DNA from: Pedobacter glucosidilyticus DSM 23534
GTDB taxonomy: Bacteria; Bacteroidota; Bacteroidia; Sphingobacteriales; Sphingobacteriaceae
Length of the DNA: 64,000 bases
Direction of reading: 5' to 3'
NCBI RefSeq assembly: GCF_000425145.1
Contig: NZ_AULF01000006.1
Span: 124,001 to 188,000, forward strand
Each line of letters starts with the position of its first letter. Position 1 is the first letter of the stretch. Shown here piece after piece: positions 1 through 8,381 of the stretch. The notes below the pieces were generated by a model. That model did not search any database and had not been told where the DNA came from. It saw only the letters and a program-made list of their open reading frames with translations. Position numbers and translations under genes: made by a program.

Positions 1-2570
1 GTTCAGGTGCGGCAGGCGGAAATTCAAACATCGTGATTAGAGGGAACAGATCTATAACCAGCAACAGAGACGATATTGGCAGTAGAAATGGGCCTCTTAT
101 CATTGTAGATGGTTTCCAAGGAAATAGCATTGACGCCATCAATCCTAATGACATAGAATCTATTGAGGTATTAAAAGACGCATCATCTACAGCTATTTAT
201 GGCGCTCAAGGCGCAAATGGGGTTATTATTGTAACCACTAAAAAAGGAACTGCCGGAAAAGTTAAAGTTAATTACGATGCTTACTATGGTATCAATACTT
301 ATGATTTTCCATCGTCAAGAACTGGCGAAAGCTACATCAAATTAAGACGTGAAGCCGCAAGAACAATTGGTATTACCGATGACCAATTAGTTTTTGATGG
401 ACCAGGAGAATTAGACGCTGTACAAGCAGGACAGTTTGTAGACTGGATGGATTTAGTGATTAGAGATGGCTCACAACAAAGTCATAATGTTTCTATCACC
501 GGAGGTTCAGAGAAAACGGCTGTATTTGGTTCTGCCGGATACTTCAAGGAAGACGGTATGTTAAGAGGGAATGATTTTAACCGATACAACCTGAGGTTAA
601 ATTTAGACCAAACGGTTAACAACTGGATGAAAGTGGGCTTCAATACACAAATTGTTTATTCTGCACTTAATAACCGACAAAACCCATTGGGGCAGGCTAC
701 ACAAATTAGCCCTTTAGGTACTCCGTTTAATGAGGATGGTACCATCAGGTTATTTCCTTTACCAGACGGAACAACCATAAGCCCCCTAGCAGATGAGCGT
801 AGTGAGTTTATTGCTAGAAACAACACCCTTAGAAACAATATTGTAGCTAATGCTTATGTGTCTATATCGCCTTTAAAAGGATTAAATTTCAGGTCTAATA
901 TTGGCACTAATTTTAATAACTCCAGACAAGGTATTTTTAACGATAGAACATCCTTAGCGCAAAACGGACCACGTATTTCTGTGGCTTCTCAAAACACCGC
1001 CTTTAACCGTTACATTAACTGGGATAATATTTTAACTTATACAAAGAATATAAACAATCACAACTTCGTCTTAACAGGTATCACCAGTTATCAGCAGAGT
1101 GATCAGGATCGTTTATCTGCATCCGGACAAGGACAAATATTGGCATCTCAACTGTTTTACGACCTAAATTCTTCAAGCACCTCTATCACTAGAACCATTG
1201 GTTCTGCTTATGAAGGTTGGAGCAATATGGCTTATGCTGCAAGACTTAATTACAGTTTCAAAGGCAAATATTTGTTTACCGCATCAGGCAGGTATGATGG
1301 TGCTTCCAGATTATCGCCTGGAAATAAATGGGATTTCTTCCCATCAGCAGCTATCGGTTGGAATATTTTTGAAGAATCCTTTATGAAAAATATCCGCCAG
1401 ATAAACAACCTGAAACTTAGAGCTAGCTATGGCGTTAGCGGAAACTATAATATTGGTGTTTACAGCACACAAAATACGCTAAACTCGGCATCTAATATGA
1501 GCTTTGGCGATGTCCCGGTAAACTCATTTGTTTTTAGAGGTACAGTTGGAAATACAAATTTAGGTTGGGAAAAAACAGCTTCTTTAGATATTGGTTTAGA
1601 TTTTGGCTTCTTTAATAACCGCATTAGTGGTTCTGCCCAATGGTATGAAGCCAGTACATCAGATATTTTATTGAGTAGAACTTTACCACTATCTACCGGG
1701 ATGGTTGATGTTACCCAAAACATTGCCAGCACCAAAAACAGGGGTATAGAAATAGAAATTACAAGTAGAAATATACAAACTAAAAATTTCAGTTGGTCAT
1801 CTACACTTACTTATAATAGGAAAAGAGAAAAAATTACCGAGTTGATTGACGGTAGAGATATTTTCCCTAGCAGTGGTTTTGAAAGAAGCTCTTTATTGCT
1901 TGGTCGCCCTATTACTTCTTTCTATACGTATGATAAACTAGGTATTTGGCAGCTAAACGAAGCCGAAGAAGCTGCTAAATATAAAGTTGGAGGTTATACT
2001 TTCCAACCTGGGGATATCAAAGTAAGAGACCTTAACGGTGATTTCTTAATTAACGCTTCTGATTTAACTTATGTGGGTTCTACCGTACCAGATTGGATTG
2101 GTGGTTTACAAAATAATTTTACCTACAAAAACTTTGATTTAGGTGTTTTCTTAGTAGCTCGTTATGGCCAAACCATTGATGCCGAATTTTTAGGAAGATT
2201 TAACCCGGCTGGCACTGGAAACGGACCAGAAATTTTAGATTACTGGACACCAGAAAATCCAACTAACGATTTCCCTAGACCAAGAAGAGGCACCACACTA
2301 AGCTCTTATGCTGGTTATACCGGCTATCAAGCTTTAAATTTTGTTGATGGCTCTTTTTTCAAAGTTAAAACTGTTACCCTAGGTTATACGCTACCTAAAA
2401 TAAAATCAGGACCATCATTCTATAACCGGGTTAGGGTGTATGCTACAGCCAATAACTTACTTACTGTAGCTAAAAGCTCACTCATCAGAAACTACGACCC
2501 AGAGCGTGGTGGTGCAGAAAACAGCCCATTAAGCAGAACTTTTGTATTTGGATTAAATGTTGGTTTTTAA
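1..2570 (+). CDS. SusC/RagA-family TonB-linked outer membrane protein (5' end outside window)
   Basis: Outer membrane TonB-dependent transporter that moves oligosaccharides or other nutrients together with its SusD lipoprotein lid. The frame is open from base 3 to the stop at 2568-2570, so the signal peptide, carboxypeptidase-like domain and TonB box lie upstream of the window. Seen: the plug signature NIVIRGNRSI at the start, then VDGFQG, IESIEVLKDASSTAIYG and GANGVIIVTTKKG, which are hallmark plug motifs of the SusC family, followed by about 700 residues of beta-barrel sequence. It ends in an aromatic residue (NVGF), usual for outer membrane barrels. The susD gene follows immediately. The substrate cannot be read from the sequence, and no glycoside hydrolase follows the pair. 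Confidence 0.95.
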   Translation, partial: SGAAGGNSNIVIRGNRSITSNRDDIGSRNGPLIIVDGFQGNSIDAINPNDIESIEVLKDASSTAIYGAQGANGVIIVTTKKGTAGKVKVNYDAYYGINTYDFPSSRTGESYIKLRREAARTIGITDDQLVFDGPGELDAVQAGQFVDWMDLVIRDGSQQSHNVSITGGSEKTAVFGSAGYFKEDGMLRGNDFNRYNLRLNLDQTVNNWMKVGFNTQIVYSALNNRQNPLGQATQISPLGTPFNEDGTIRLFPLPDGTTISPLADERSEFIARNNTLRNNIVANAYVSISPLKGLNFRSNIGTNFNNSRQGIFNDRTSLAQNGPRISVASQNTAFNRYINWDNILTYTKNINNHNFVLTGITSYQQSDQDRLSASGQGQILASQLFYDLNSSSTSITRTIGSAYEGWSNMAYAARLNYSFKGKYLFTASGRYDGASRLSPGNKWDFFPSAAIGWNIFEESFMKNIRQINNLKLRASYGVSGNYNIGVYSTQNTLNSASNMSFGDVPVNSFVFRGTVGNTNLGWEKTASLDIGLDFGFFNNRISGSAQWYEASTSDILLSRTLPLSTGMVDVTQNIASTKNRGIEIEITSRNIQTKNFSWSSTLTYNRKREKITELIDGRDIFPSSGFERSSLLLGRPITSFYTYDKLGIWQLNEAEEAAKYKVGGYTFQPGDIKVRDLNGDFLINASDLTYVGSTVPDWIGGLQNNFTYKNFDLGVFLVARYGQTIDAEFLGRFNPAGTGNGPEILDYWTPENPTNDFPRPRRGTTLSSYAGYTGYQALNFVDGSFFKVKTVTLGYTLPKIKSGPSFYNRVRVYATANNLLTVAKSSLIRNYDPERGGAENSPLSRTFVFGLNVGF

Positions 2571-2587
2571 TGATAAACAGGAAAACA

Positions 2588-4333
2588 ATGAAAACTAAAA
2601 GATATTTAAAATTAAGCTGCTTAGCAGCAAGTATTACATTAACTATTTCTTGTAACAAACTGGATGAATATAATCCATCTGGCGCTACCGCAGACGCTGT
2701 ATGGTCTACCCCGGAAGGTTTTGTTACCAATGTTAATGCAGCCTATTCTGAGCAAAGAGCATGGTATGGTAAAGAAGACGGCATCTTTATGTCAGAATCT
2801 GGTACCGATTTATGGTTTAACCGAGATAAAAATACCTATGCCGGTCAATTAACTCAATATGCAGGTTTAACCCCTTTACAGGGAAATCCGGTTAGAGCTG
2901 CATGGAGAGATTTGTGGAAAGCCATTAATATATGTAATGCAGGTATTAACCGTATTAACGATGCTGGCTTTACCAACCAAGCAGAAAAAAACAGAAGAGA
3001 AGGAGAACTACGCTTTTTAAGAGCTTTTTACTATTGGCATATTGTAGAAACTTTCGGTGGCGTGATGTTACGTACAGAAGAAACCAAAACACCATTATTA
3101 ACAGCCCAAAGAAGCCCTGTGGAAGACTTTTATAACCTTATCATTTCTGATTTAGAGTTTGCAGCAGCCAATCTTCCTTTACAAAGCTTTTGGGGTAATG
3201 AATACAGCAGAGCAAGTAGAAAATCTGCCATGGGCTTTTTAGCAAGAGCTTTACTATCCAGAGCTTATTATTCAACTGGTACTGAGGCTCAAACCTATTT
3301 TACCAGAGCCAGAGACGCTGCAAAAGCCGTAATTGACAACAAAGCAGCTTTGGAAGTAGATCTTTGGGCAAATTATGCCGATATGTGGAACCCAGCCAAT
3401 AACAAACGCAATAAAGAAGCCCTTTATGTAGTCAGTAATTCTACCAACCAAGCTATTAATTATGATGCTAATGGAAACCGTTTATATCAAGTTTTTCAAG
3501 CTCGTTACAACGGCAAACCTGGTTTGGTTCAGAGTTTAGAGTATGGCTTTGAAAATAGCAGACGTTTAATGCCTACACTAAGCTTTTTAGATTATTTTAA
3601 TGAAAATATTGATAGTCGTTACGAGACTTCTTTCCAAGAGGTATGGATTGCAAATACCAATTTTACATGGACAGCATCTTTAGCCGCTACCCATCGTAAA
3701 GACCCTAGCGTTATTGGTAAAGTTATTAGAGCAGGTATTGATACTGCTTTATATATTACTAAAAAAGTTGTTCCTAATGATAGGTTAAAACCCTATATCG
3801 TTATTGATAGAGATAGTGTTTACAATACCAACGGAACTATTATTACTGGTGCAGATCATATCAATTTCAAGAAATTTAGAGATCCAGACCGTACCGCAGC
3901 TAATGCGCAGCCAGGTTTTAAGGATGTTATTGTGATGCGTTTAGCAGAGATGTATTTAATAGCTGCCGAGGCTGAGTGGAAATTAAATAACCCTAGTGCA
4001 GCAGCAGATTATATCAATGTTTTAAGAACCAGAGCTGCCCAAAAAACTCCGGTTAACCAAACAGCAGCTATGCAAGTAAGTGCAGCCAACATCAATGAAG
4101 ATTTTATATTGAAAGAAAGGGCAAGAGAATTGGCTGGCGAGCATCTTCGTTGGTTTGATTTAAAAAGAATGTTAGGCGCTAACAACGGACAAGCATTTGT
4201 TGATTTTATAAAAGCACAAAACCCTGATATTACGCAGGTACAACCTTTTCACCGCCTACGTCCAATTAGGCAGGAAGAGTTAAATGCTTTATTAAATGCA
4301 GAAGAATTCGGACAAAATCCGGGATATGATTAA
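2588..4333 (+). CDS. SusD/RagB-family nutrient-binding outer membrane lipoprotein
   Basis: Surface lipoprotein that binds ligand over the SusC barrel encoded just upstream. An in-frame ATG at 2570 overlaps the susC stop (TAATG), but the ATG at 2588 gives a normal lipoprotein signal: MKTKR, a hydrophobic run, then LTISC with the acylated Cys at residue 22. I therefore use 2588. The protein (581 residues from this start) shows the SusD helical core (EGELRFLRAFYYW), the C-terminal SusD_RagB region with VIVMRLAEMYLIAAEA, and the usual ELAGEHLRWFDLKRM near the end. Length is typical of the family. It is translationally linked to susC. The ligand is unknown. Confidence 0.95.
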   Translation: MKTKRYLKLSCLAASITLTISCNKLDEYNPSGATADAVWSTPEGFVTNVNAAYSEQRAWYGKEDGIFMSESGTDLWFNRDKNTYAGQLTQYAGLTPLQGNPVRAAWRDLWKAINICNAGINRINDAGFTNQAEKNRREGELRFLRAFYYWHIVETFGGVMLRTEETKTPLLTAQRSPVEDFYNLIISDLEFAAANLPLQSFWGNEYSRASRKSAMGFLARALLSRAYYSTGTEAQTYFTRARDAAKAVIDNKAALEVDLWANYADMWNPANNKRNKEALYVVSNSTNQAINYDANGNRLYQVFQARYNGKPGLVQSLEYGFENSRRLMPTLSFLDYFNENIDSRYETSFQEVWIANTNFTWTASLAATHRKDPSVIGKVIRAGIDTALYITKKVVPNDRLKPYIVIDRDSVYNTNGTIITGADHINFKKFRDPDRTAANAQPGFKDVIVMRLAEMYLIAAEAEWKLNNPSAAADYINVLRTRAAQKTPVNQTAAMQVSAANINEDFILKERARELAGEHLRWFDLKRMLGANNGQAFVDFIKAQNPDITQVQPFHRLRPIRQEELNALLNAEEFGQNPGYD

Positions 4334-4355
4334 AATTTGGTTGGGTTAAGTTAGT

Positions 4356-4387
4356 AAAGGGGGAGGATTAATTTCTTTCCCCTTTTT
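4356..4387. terminator. Bidirectional hairpin terminator between susD and the convergent gene
   Basis: Inverted repeat AAAGGGG with CCCCTTT, loop about 16 bases, followed by a T-run on the plus strand. It sits between two convergent genes and overlaps the stop of the minus-strand gene by a couple of bases. Confidence 0.6.
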
Positions 4388-5210
4388 AGTTTATCAATTC
4401 AAATTTGATACTAATCATAGTTTTTAATAAAGAGTTTAATTGATAAACCCTTACCTGATTATTTGATGTAACTTCTATAGTTGCGGTATTTGGCGGATAA
4501 TTTCCTTCACTTAAAACAAATATCTGCATCACATTACTACTACTCTGCCCTAGCTCTAGCTCAAAAATATTCCCCTCATTATTAAGATTTAGTTTTTCAC
4601 TTATCACTTTATTATTATAGATAATTTTAAGCTCATCACCATCCAACTTACCATTATCAAATATTCTTACCTTCACCATTTTGCTTGTGCAAGGTATAGT
4701 ATTAACTAAATGATTAGATAACCTCTCTATAGAGGTAGAAGTATTTGCAATAGAAAAGTTGTTAGACAGTTGTTGGATATTAGAAACTTTCTTTAATAAT
4801 CTAATAGTTCCACTGCCACAAATATTTTTTCTTTTATCTCTTCCTATAAAAGTTCCCTCTAAGAAATCGATACCATCAACATTTTTCCTTTTTAATGTAG
4901 CCTCTACAAAACAAATAATAGATTTATCTTCTTTAATTTTAGTTTTAATGATACTGGTTTCTTTGAATTTTATAGCTCCATCTTGACTTATTGAACCTGT
5001 AATATTAACAACAGCTTCGTCTTTATTACCACTATTAGTTACTGATGTACCTGTTAGTTGCTCTCCATTTATGAGCAGAATTAATTTATAGGTATAATCT
5101 CCTACACCTTTTACAGTTATAGTACCTAGATATTCTTCTTCTACGGGTGCAGCATAAGCTAATGTCTTGAAAATTGAAAGAGTAATAAAAAAAATAAGAA
5201 ACTGCTTCAT
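4386..5210 (-). CDS. Secreted protein of unknown function, third gene of the TM2-DUF2752 operon
   Basis: 274 residues with a signal peptide (MKQFLIFFITLSIF... cleavage near LAYAAP, about residue 20). The first half reads as a beta-rich domain (VEEEYLGTITVKGVGDYTYKL, later FLEGTFIGRDKRKNICGSGT). The last ~95 residues (KVRIFDNGKLDGDELKIIYN ... LSEGNYPPNTATIEV) match a C-terminal module I recognise from many secreted Bacteroidota proteins, with the DGD and PPNTA signatures. The start ATG overlaps the stop of the DUF2752 gene by 4 bases (ATGA), so the two are translationally coupled. No catalytic motif was recognised and I assign no function. Confidence 0.8.
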   Translation of the reverse strand: MKQFLIFFITLSIFKTLAYAAPVEEEYLGTITVKGVGDYTYKLILLINGEQLTGTSVTNSGNKDEAVVNITGSISQDGAIKFKETSIIKTKIKEDKSIICFVEATLKRKNVDGIDFLEGTFIGRDKRKNICGSGTIRLLKKVSNIQQLSNNFSIANTSTSIERLSNHLVNTIPCTSKMVKVRIFDNGKLDGDELKIIYNNKVISEKLNLNNEGNIFELELGQSSSNVMQIFVLSEGNYPPNTATIEVTSNNQVRVYQLNSLLKTMISIKFELIN

Positions 5211-5539
5211 GAAGATTGGTATGCTTTATAAAATTTTTTGCTTGTTATGATGAATTCCTGAAGTAGCAAAAAACATAAAATAGGAAAAACGATGAAAGAA
5301 ACTTTATTAAAGTTCCAAGCGCCCACAAAATCTAAATTAATCAATCTGATACAGGCTCTTGTTAAGCCACAACCGTAGCATTCTATATCCGTTAATAAAG
5401 TAAACAAACATAAGGTTTGACTATGGTCATCAAAAGATGATTTAGGAATTGAAATTAACCATAAAGGAAAAGCCGCTAAGCAAACTAACTTAGCGGCTAA
5501 AAAATACTTATTATGCTTTAAATTATAGCGTTTTATCAT
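5207..5539 (-). CDS. DUF2752 small membrane protein
   Basis: Small protein with two to three hydrophobic segments and the DUF2752 signature (CLFTLLTDIECYGCGLTRA; Cys-x2-Cys-Gly-Leu-Thr-Arg-Ala) in its middle. The reading frame opens further upstream (to 5566), but I prefer the ATG at 5539 (MIKRYNLKHNK), which overlaps the 3' end of the TM2 gene by 17 bases; a start at 5548 is also possible. The 3' end overlaps the following secreted-protein gene by 4 bases. DUF2752 has no established biochemical role. Its genes often sit beside TM2-domain genes in Bacteroidota, which suggests a shared membrane function. Confidence 0.8.
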   Translation of the reverse strand: MIKRYNLKHNKYFLAAKLVCLAAFPLWLISIPKSSFDDHSQTLCLFTLLTDIECYGCGLTRACIRLINLDFVGAWNFNKVSFIVFPILCFLLLQEFIITSKKFYKAYQSS

Positions 5540-5978
5540 AAGGACCATTCTTTGGTTGAAGATCACCTAAAATAATTCTAATAAAATCAATCAAAGACCA
5601 AATACCACAACCGCCTAAAGTTAATAGTTGAACAACACCTTGCCAAGTATAACCTAAATAAAAACGGTGAATACCTAAACCACCAACAAAAAATGCAAGT
5701 AATAGTGCTATAAGCTGACTTTTACTACCAGCAGCCATAACACGCTCAATAAAAGATTTCTTTTCTTTTTTAACCTTCTTTTTAGTGTCTGATTTAAGAT
5801 TTTCTTTTGCAGTTTCTGAACTAACAACTTTTTCTTCTACAGCAACCGGAGTAGCCGAAGTATTTATTACTTTAGAAGCTTCGTTTGATTTTTGCGCTAC
5901 AGGGAATGCAGCTCTTGTTTGATTAAAAGTTAGCGTTATTAAAACCGCTGTTAACAAAGTAAAAATTATTTTTTTCAT
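5523..5978 (-). CDS. TM2-domain membrane protein
   Basis: 151 residues: an N-terminal signal or anchor segment (MKKIIFTLLTAVLITLTF), a charged Lys/Glu/Ser-rich linker (residues about 30-75, ending KKKVKKEKKSF) and a C-terminal TM2 domain (about 85-145). The TM2 domain shows the two-helix pattern LLAFFVGGLGIHRFYLGYTW then GVVQLLTLGGCGIWSLIDFIRI; the GxxGxHRFYLG motif is diagnostic. First gene of an overlapping three-gene operon with the DUF2752 and secreted-protein genes. About 145 bases of AT-rich leader separate it from gldD. TM2 proteins have no settled function in bacteria. Confidence 0.9.
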   Translation of the reverse strand: MKKIIFTLLTAVLITLTFNQTRAAFPVAQKSNEASKVINTSATPVAVEEKVVSSETAKENLKSDTKKKVKKEKKSFIERVMAAGSKSQLIALLLAFFVGGLGIHRFYLGYTWQGVVQLLTLGGCGIWSLIDFIRIILGDLQPKNGPYDKTL

Positions 5979-6123
5979 ACAATTAAGTTTATTGAAGCTA
6001 AACTATTAATTTAATTTATAATACAAACTAATTTTTAATAAAAATAAATAATTTTCTTACTTATCCGTATTATCCCTTCATTTGTTTTTCAAAAAGAAAA
6101 TAAATGTTTATTAAAAATATTTT

Positions 6124-6705
6124 TTATCTCCATTTAAACGTTCTAATCATTTTATCCATATCTTTTTTGATAAAATCTATCACAGGTTGTATAGAGTCTT
6201 GCTGTGGCTTTTCATTAAAATATAAAGCTGCCCGAAGATAATGCTGACTACTATCTGTTAAGAAAAATTGGCTGGACGATGCGGTATTACCGCTTATGGT
6301 GTAATAAATGCCGTAAACTTTATCTTGCTTGTTAGTAATTAAAGCTTCATCTATCCCTGTAGCTTTAACGGTATGTTTAAAAGCTAATTTTCTTGAGTCT
6401 TCTGTTAGTTGTATAAACTCTTGCGGAGAACCAATAGAGTAATAGCTAATATGTAAACGGGCATTAAAAGCCGGAAAGGTTAAATTGTACCAATATGGCT
6501 GAGCATTTTTGGAACTATCGGGATACATATTGGCGTATACCGGATACTCAAATTCAAATGGTGCTGTTGATGAAAAAGTTTGATATTGCTTTTCTGGAAA
6601 TGCTATCCTGAAATATCCTCTTGGTTTTGGACTATAATGAGGCTGATTACATGCAAGTATAAATGCTACAAAATTTATACAAATACCTATTTTTACTAAC
6701 CTCAT
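6124..6705 (-). CDS. gldD: Gliding motility lipoprotein GldD
   Basis: 193-residue lipoprotein matching GldD, needed for gliding and type IX secretion in Bacteroidota. Seen: a lipoprotein signal with the acylated Cys at residue 19 (FILAC), then the family signature YSPKPRGYFRIAFPEKQY, PFEFEYPVYA and the C-terminal FIKKDMDKMIRTFKWR. Length is normal for GldD. It is the last gene of the apparent operon TPR protein-comA-aroE-gldD, with only 9 bases between aroE and gldD. GldD acts at the cell envelope; its exact biochemical role is not known. Confidence 0.93.
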   Translation of the reverse strand: MRLVKIGICINFVAFILACNQPHYSPKPRGYFRIAFPEKQYQTFSSTAPFEFEYPVYANMYPDSSKNAQPYWYNLTFPAFNARLHISYYSIGSPQEFIQLTEDSRKLAFKHTVKATGIDEALITNKQDKVYGIYYTISGNTASSSQFFLTDSSQHYLRAALYFNEKPQQDSIQPVIDFIKKDMDKMIRTFKWR

Positions 6706-6714
6706 GCTGTGGGA

Positions 6715-7509
6715 TTATTTAGAATTCCAGATTTCCCAAGATTTCTCTGCTTGTAGTTCTAGCATTTCATAACCGTTCTTAATCTGCGCTCCTTTTTCTT
6801 TACCTTTTTTTAAGAAGGTAGTTTCCTCCGGATTGTAAATTAAATCGTAAAGCAAATGCTTATCATCTATAAAATCATAAGGAATATCAGGTGCTTCTTC
6901 CGTATTGGGGTAAGTGCCAACTGGGCTAGTGTTGATGATAATTTTATGTTCTTTAACGAGTTCTTTACCCAAATCTTGGTAAGAAATGATATTACCATAA
7001 GGCTTGCGAGAAACAAAAGTGTAATCTATTTTCAATTTCTCTAGCACATATTTAACGGCTCTTGCAGCACCTCCATTACCCAAAACCAAAGCTTTTTTGT
7101 GGTAACTTTTTAACATCGGTTTTAAGGATTGCTCAAAACCATAAACATCCGTATTATAGCCTTTTAATTTGGGTTTATGCGCATTCATGGTACATAACTC
7201 TCCAGAAAATAATGACCTCACTGCATGGTGGTGCGTTACTTTAATACAGTTTACCGCATCAACTTCTTTGGCTACGGGGTCTATTTCATCCAGATAATAC
7301 ATGATGCCTATTTTATGCGGAATGGTTACATTTAATCCACAAATATCTTTATCATCTTTTAGTAGTGCCGGAAAATCACTTAAATTTTGAAGCGGATAAA
7401 GCTTATACTCATGCGCTGCTAAATCTAATTTCTCAAATTTTTCTGTAAAATATTTCTCAGAAAAAGAGTGGCCTAAAGGGTAGCCAATTAATCCAAATTT
7501 CTTCATCAA
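6715..7509 (-). CDS. aroE: Shikimate dehydrogenase
   Basis: Cytoplasmic NADPH-dependent enzyme reducing 3-dehydroshikimate to shikimate in the aromatic amino acid pathway. 264 residues, normal for the family. Seen: the substrate-site motif GHSFSEKYF near the N-terminus, GLNVTIPHK carrying the catalytic Lys, GYNTDVYGF with the Asn-Thr-Asp substrate contact, the nucleotide-binding loop VLGNGGAARAV, and INTSPVGTYPN. Two adjacent ATG codons (MMKK) could serve as start. It lies between comA (30-base gap) and gldD (9-base gap), so it is probably co-transcribed with them. Confidence 0.95.
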   Translation of the reverse strand: MMKKFGLIGYPLGHSFSEKYFTEKFEKLDLAAHEYKLYPLQNLSDFPALLKDDKDICGLNVTIPHKIGIMYYLDEIDPVAKEVDAVNCIKVTHHHAVRSLFSGELCTMNAHKPKLKGYNTDVYGFEQSLKPMLKSYHKKALVLGNGGAARAVKYVLEKLKIDYTFVSRKPYGNIISYQDLGKELVKEHKIIINTSPVGTYPNTEEAPDIPYDFIDDKHLLYDLIYNPEETTFLKKGKEKGAQIKNGYEMLELQAEKSWEIWNSK

Positions 7510-7539
7510 TCTGTCTGGAACGGTTTTATACCGTATCCT

Positions 7540-8304
7540 TTACTTCTTATTCAAAAAATGACTAAATGTATCGCCACGTAAACCTAATCTGATGGTTTCT
7601 AGCGGGATAACTTCTGCCGGAGCAATATTTCCTAAATTTACATTAGTACCTATTAACTCTATAAACCAAACTTGTTGTGCTTTTTGAGGAGCTTCCCAAA
7701 TGATAGTTTCTTCTGGTATTTGAGTTAGTATTTCATCAACTAAACCTTGTCTTACTTCGCCAGAATCACGATAGATACCTACATTACCACCTTCTCTTGC
7801 TTCTGCAATTACTTTCCATGAACCGGCTTCAATTTCGGTTTTCATGAGTTGTATCCACTTATAAGGAGCAAAAATTTTGGTAGCATCTTTAGAGCCTACT
7901 TCAGAGATTACCGTAAAATCTGCACTTAGCTTTCTTATGTATTCGCATTTTTCATCCTGTTGGATTTCTATAGAGCCATCAGAAACTTCTACATACTCCA
8001 TACCGTATTCTTGTAAAACACGACGATAATCATCAAACTGGTCTCTTACAATAAAGGCTTCAAATAAAGTACCACCAAAATAAACAGGTATACCGGCTTC
8101 TTTATAAAGTTTTAACTTCTCTTTTAAATTAGGTGTAACATAAGAAGTAGCCCAGCCTAATTTAACAATATCTGTATGTGTACCCGAAACTTCCAGAAAG
8201 TCTTCTACCTGGCGAAGGCTTAAGCCTTTATCCATGACCATGGTTAATCCTTTCTCACGTGGCTTTTGCGTACGCTCAGGAATATTTTTAAGTGTGTAAT
8301 TCAT
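7540..8304 (-). CDS. comA: Phosphosulfolactate synthase (ComA family)
   Basis: About 254 residues. ComA enzymes add sulfite to phosphoenolpyruvate to give phosphosulfolactate, the first step of archaeal coenzyme M synthesis; homologues also occur in bacteria that do not make coenzyme M. Seen: KLGWATSYVTPNLKEKL, GIPVYFGGTLFEAF, EYVEVSDGSI, VISEVGSKDA, EAREGGNVGIYRDSGEVR and LGLRGDTF, the conserved blocks of the (beta/alpha)8 fold. The frame opens at a TTG at 8316, but ATG 8304 is the better start. No comB, comC or other sulfonate gene is nearby. Neighbours are a TPR gene, aroE and gldD. Family call is confident; the product's fate in this organism is unknown. Confidence 0.88.
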   Translation of the reverse strand: MNYTLKNIPERTQKPREKGLTMVMDKGLSLRQVEDFLEVSGTHTDIVKLGWATSYVTPNLKEKLKLYKEAGIPVYFGGTLFEAFIVRDQFDDYRRVLQEYGMEYVEVSDGSIEIQQDEKCEYIRKLSADFTVISEVGSKDATKIFAPYKWIQLMKTEIEAGSWKVIAEAREGGNVGIYRDSGEVRQGLVDEILTQIPEETIIWEAPQKAQQVWFIELIGTNVNLGNIAPAEVIPLETIRLGLRGDTFSHFLNKK

Positions 8305-8381
8305 ATTCGGGTGCAAAAATTCAAAAAAAAATTCAAAACTCTATTAACTAGATGCTTTTGATTTTACTAATTCTTGAAATC

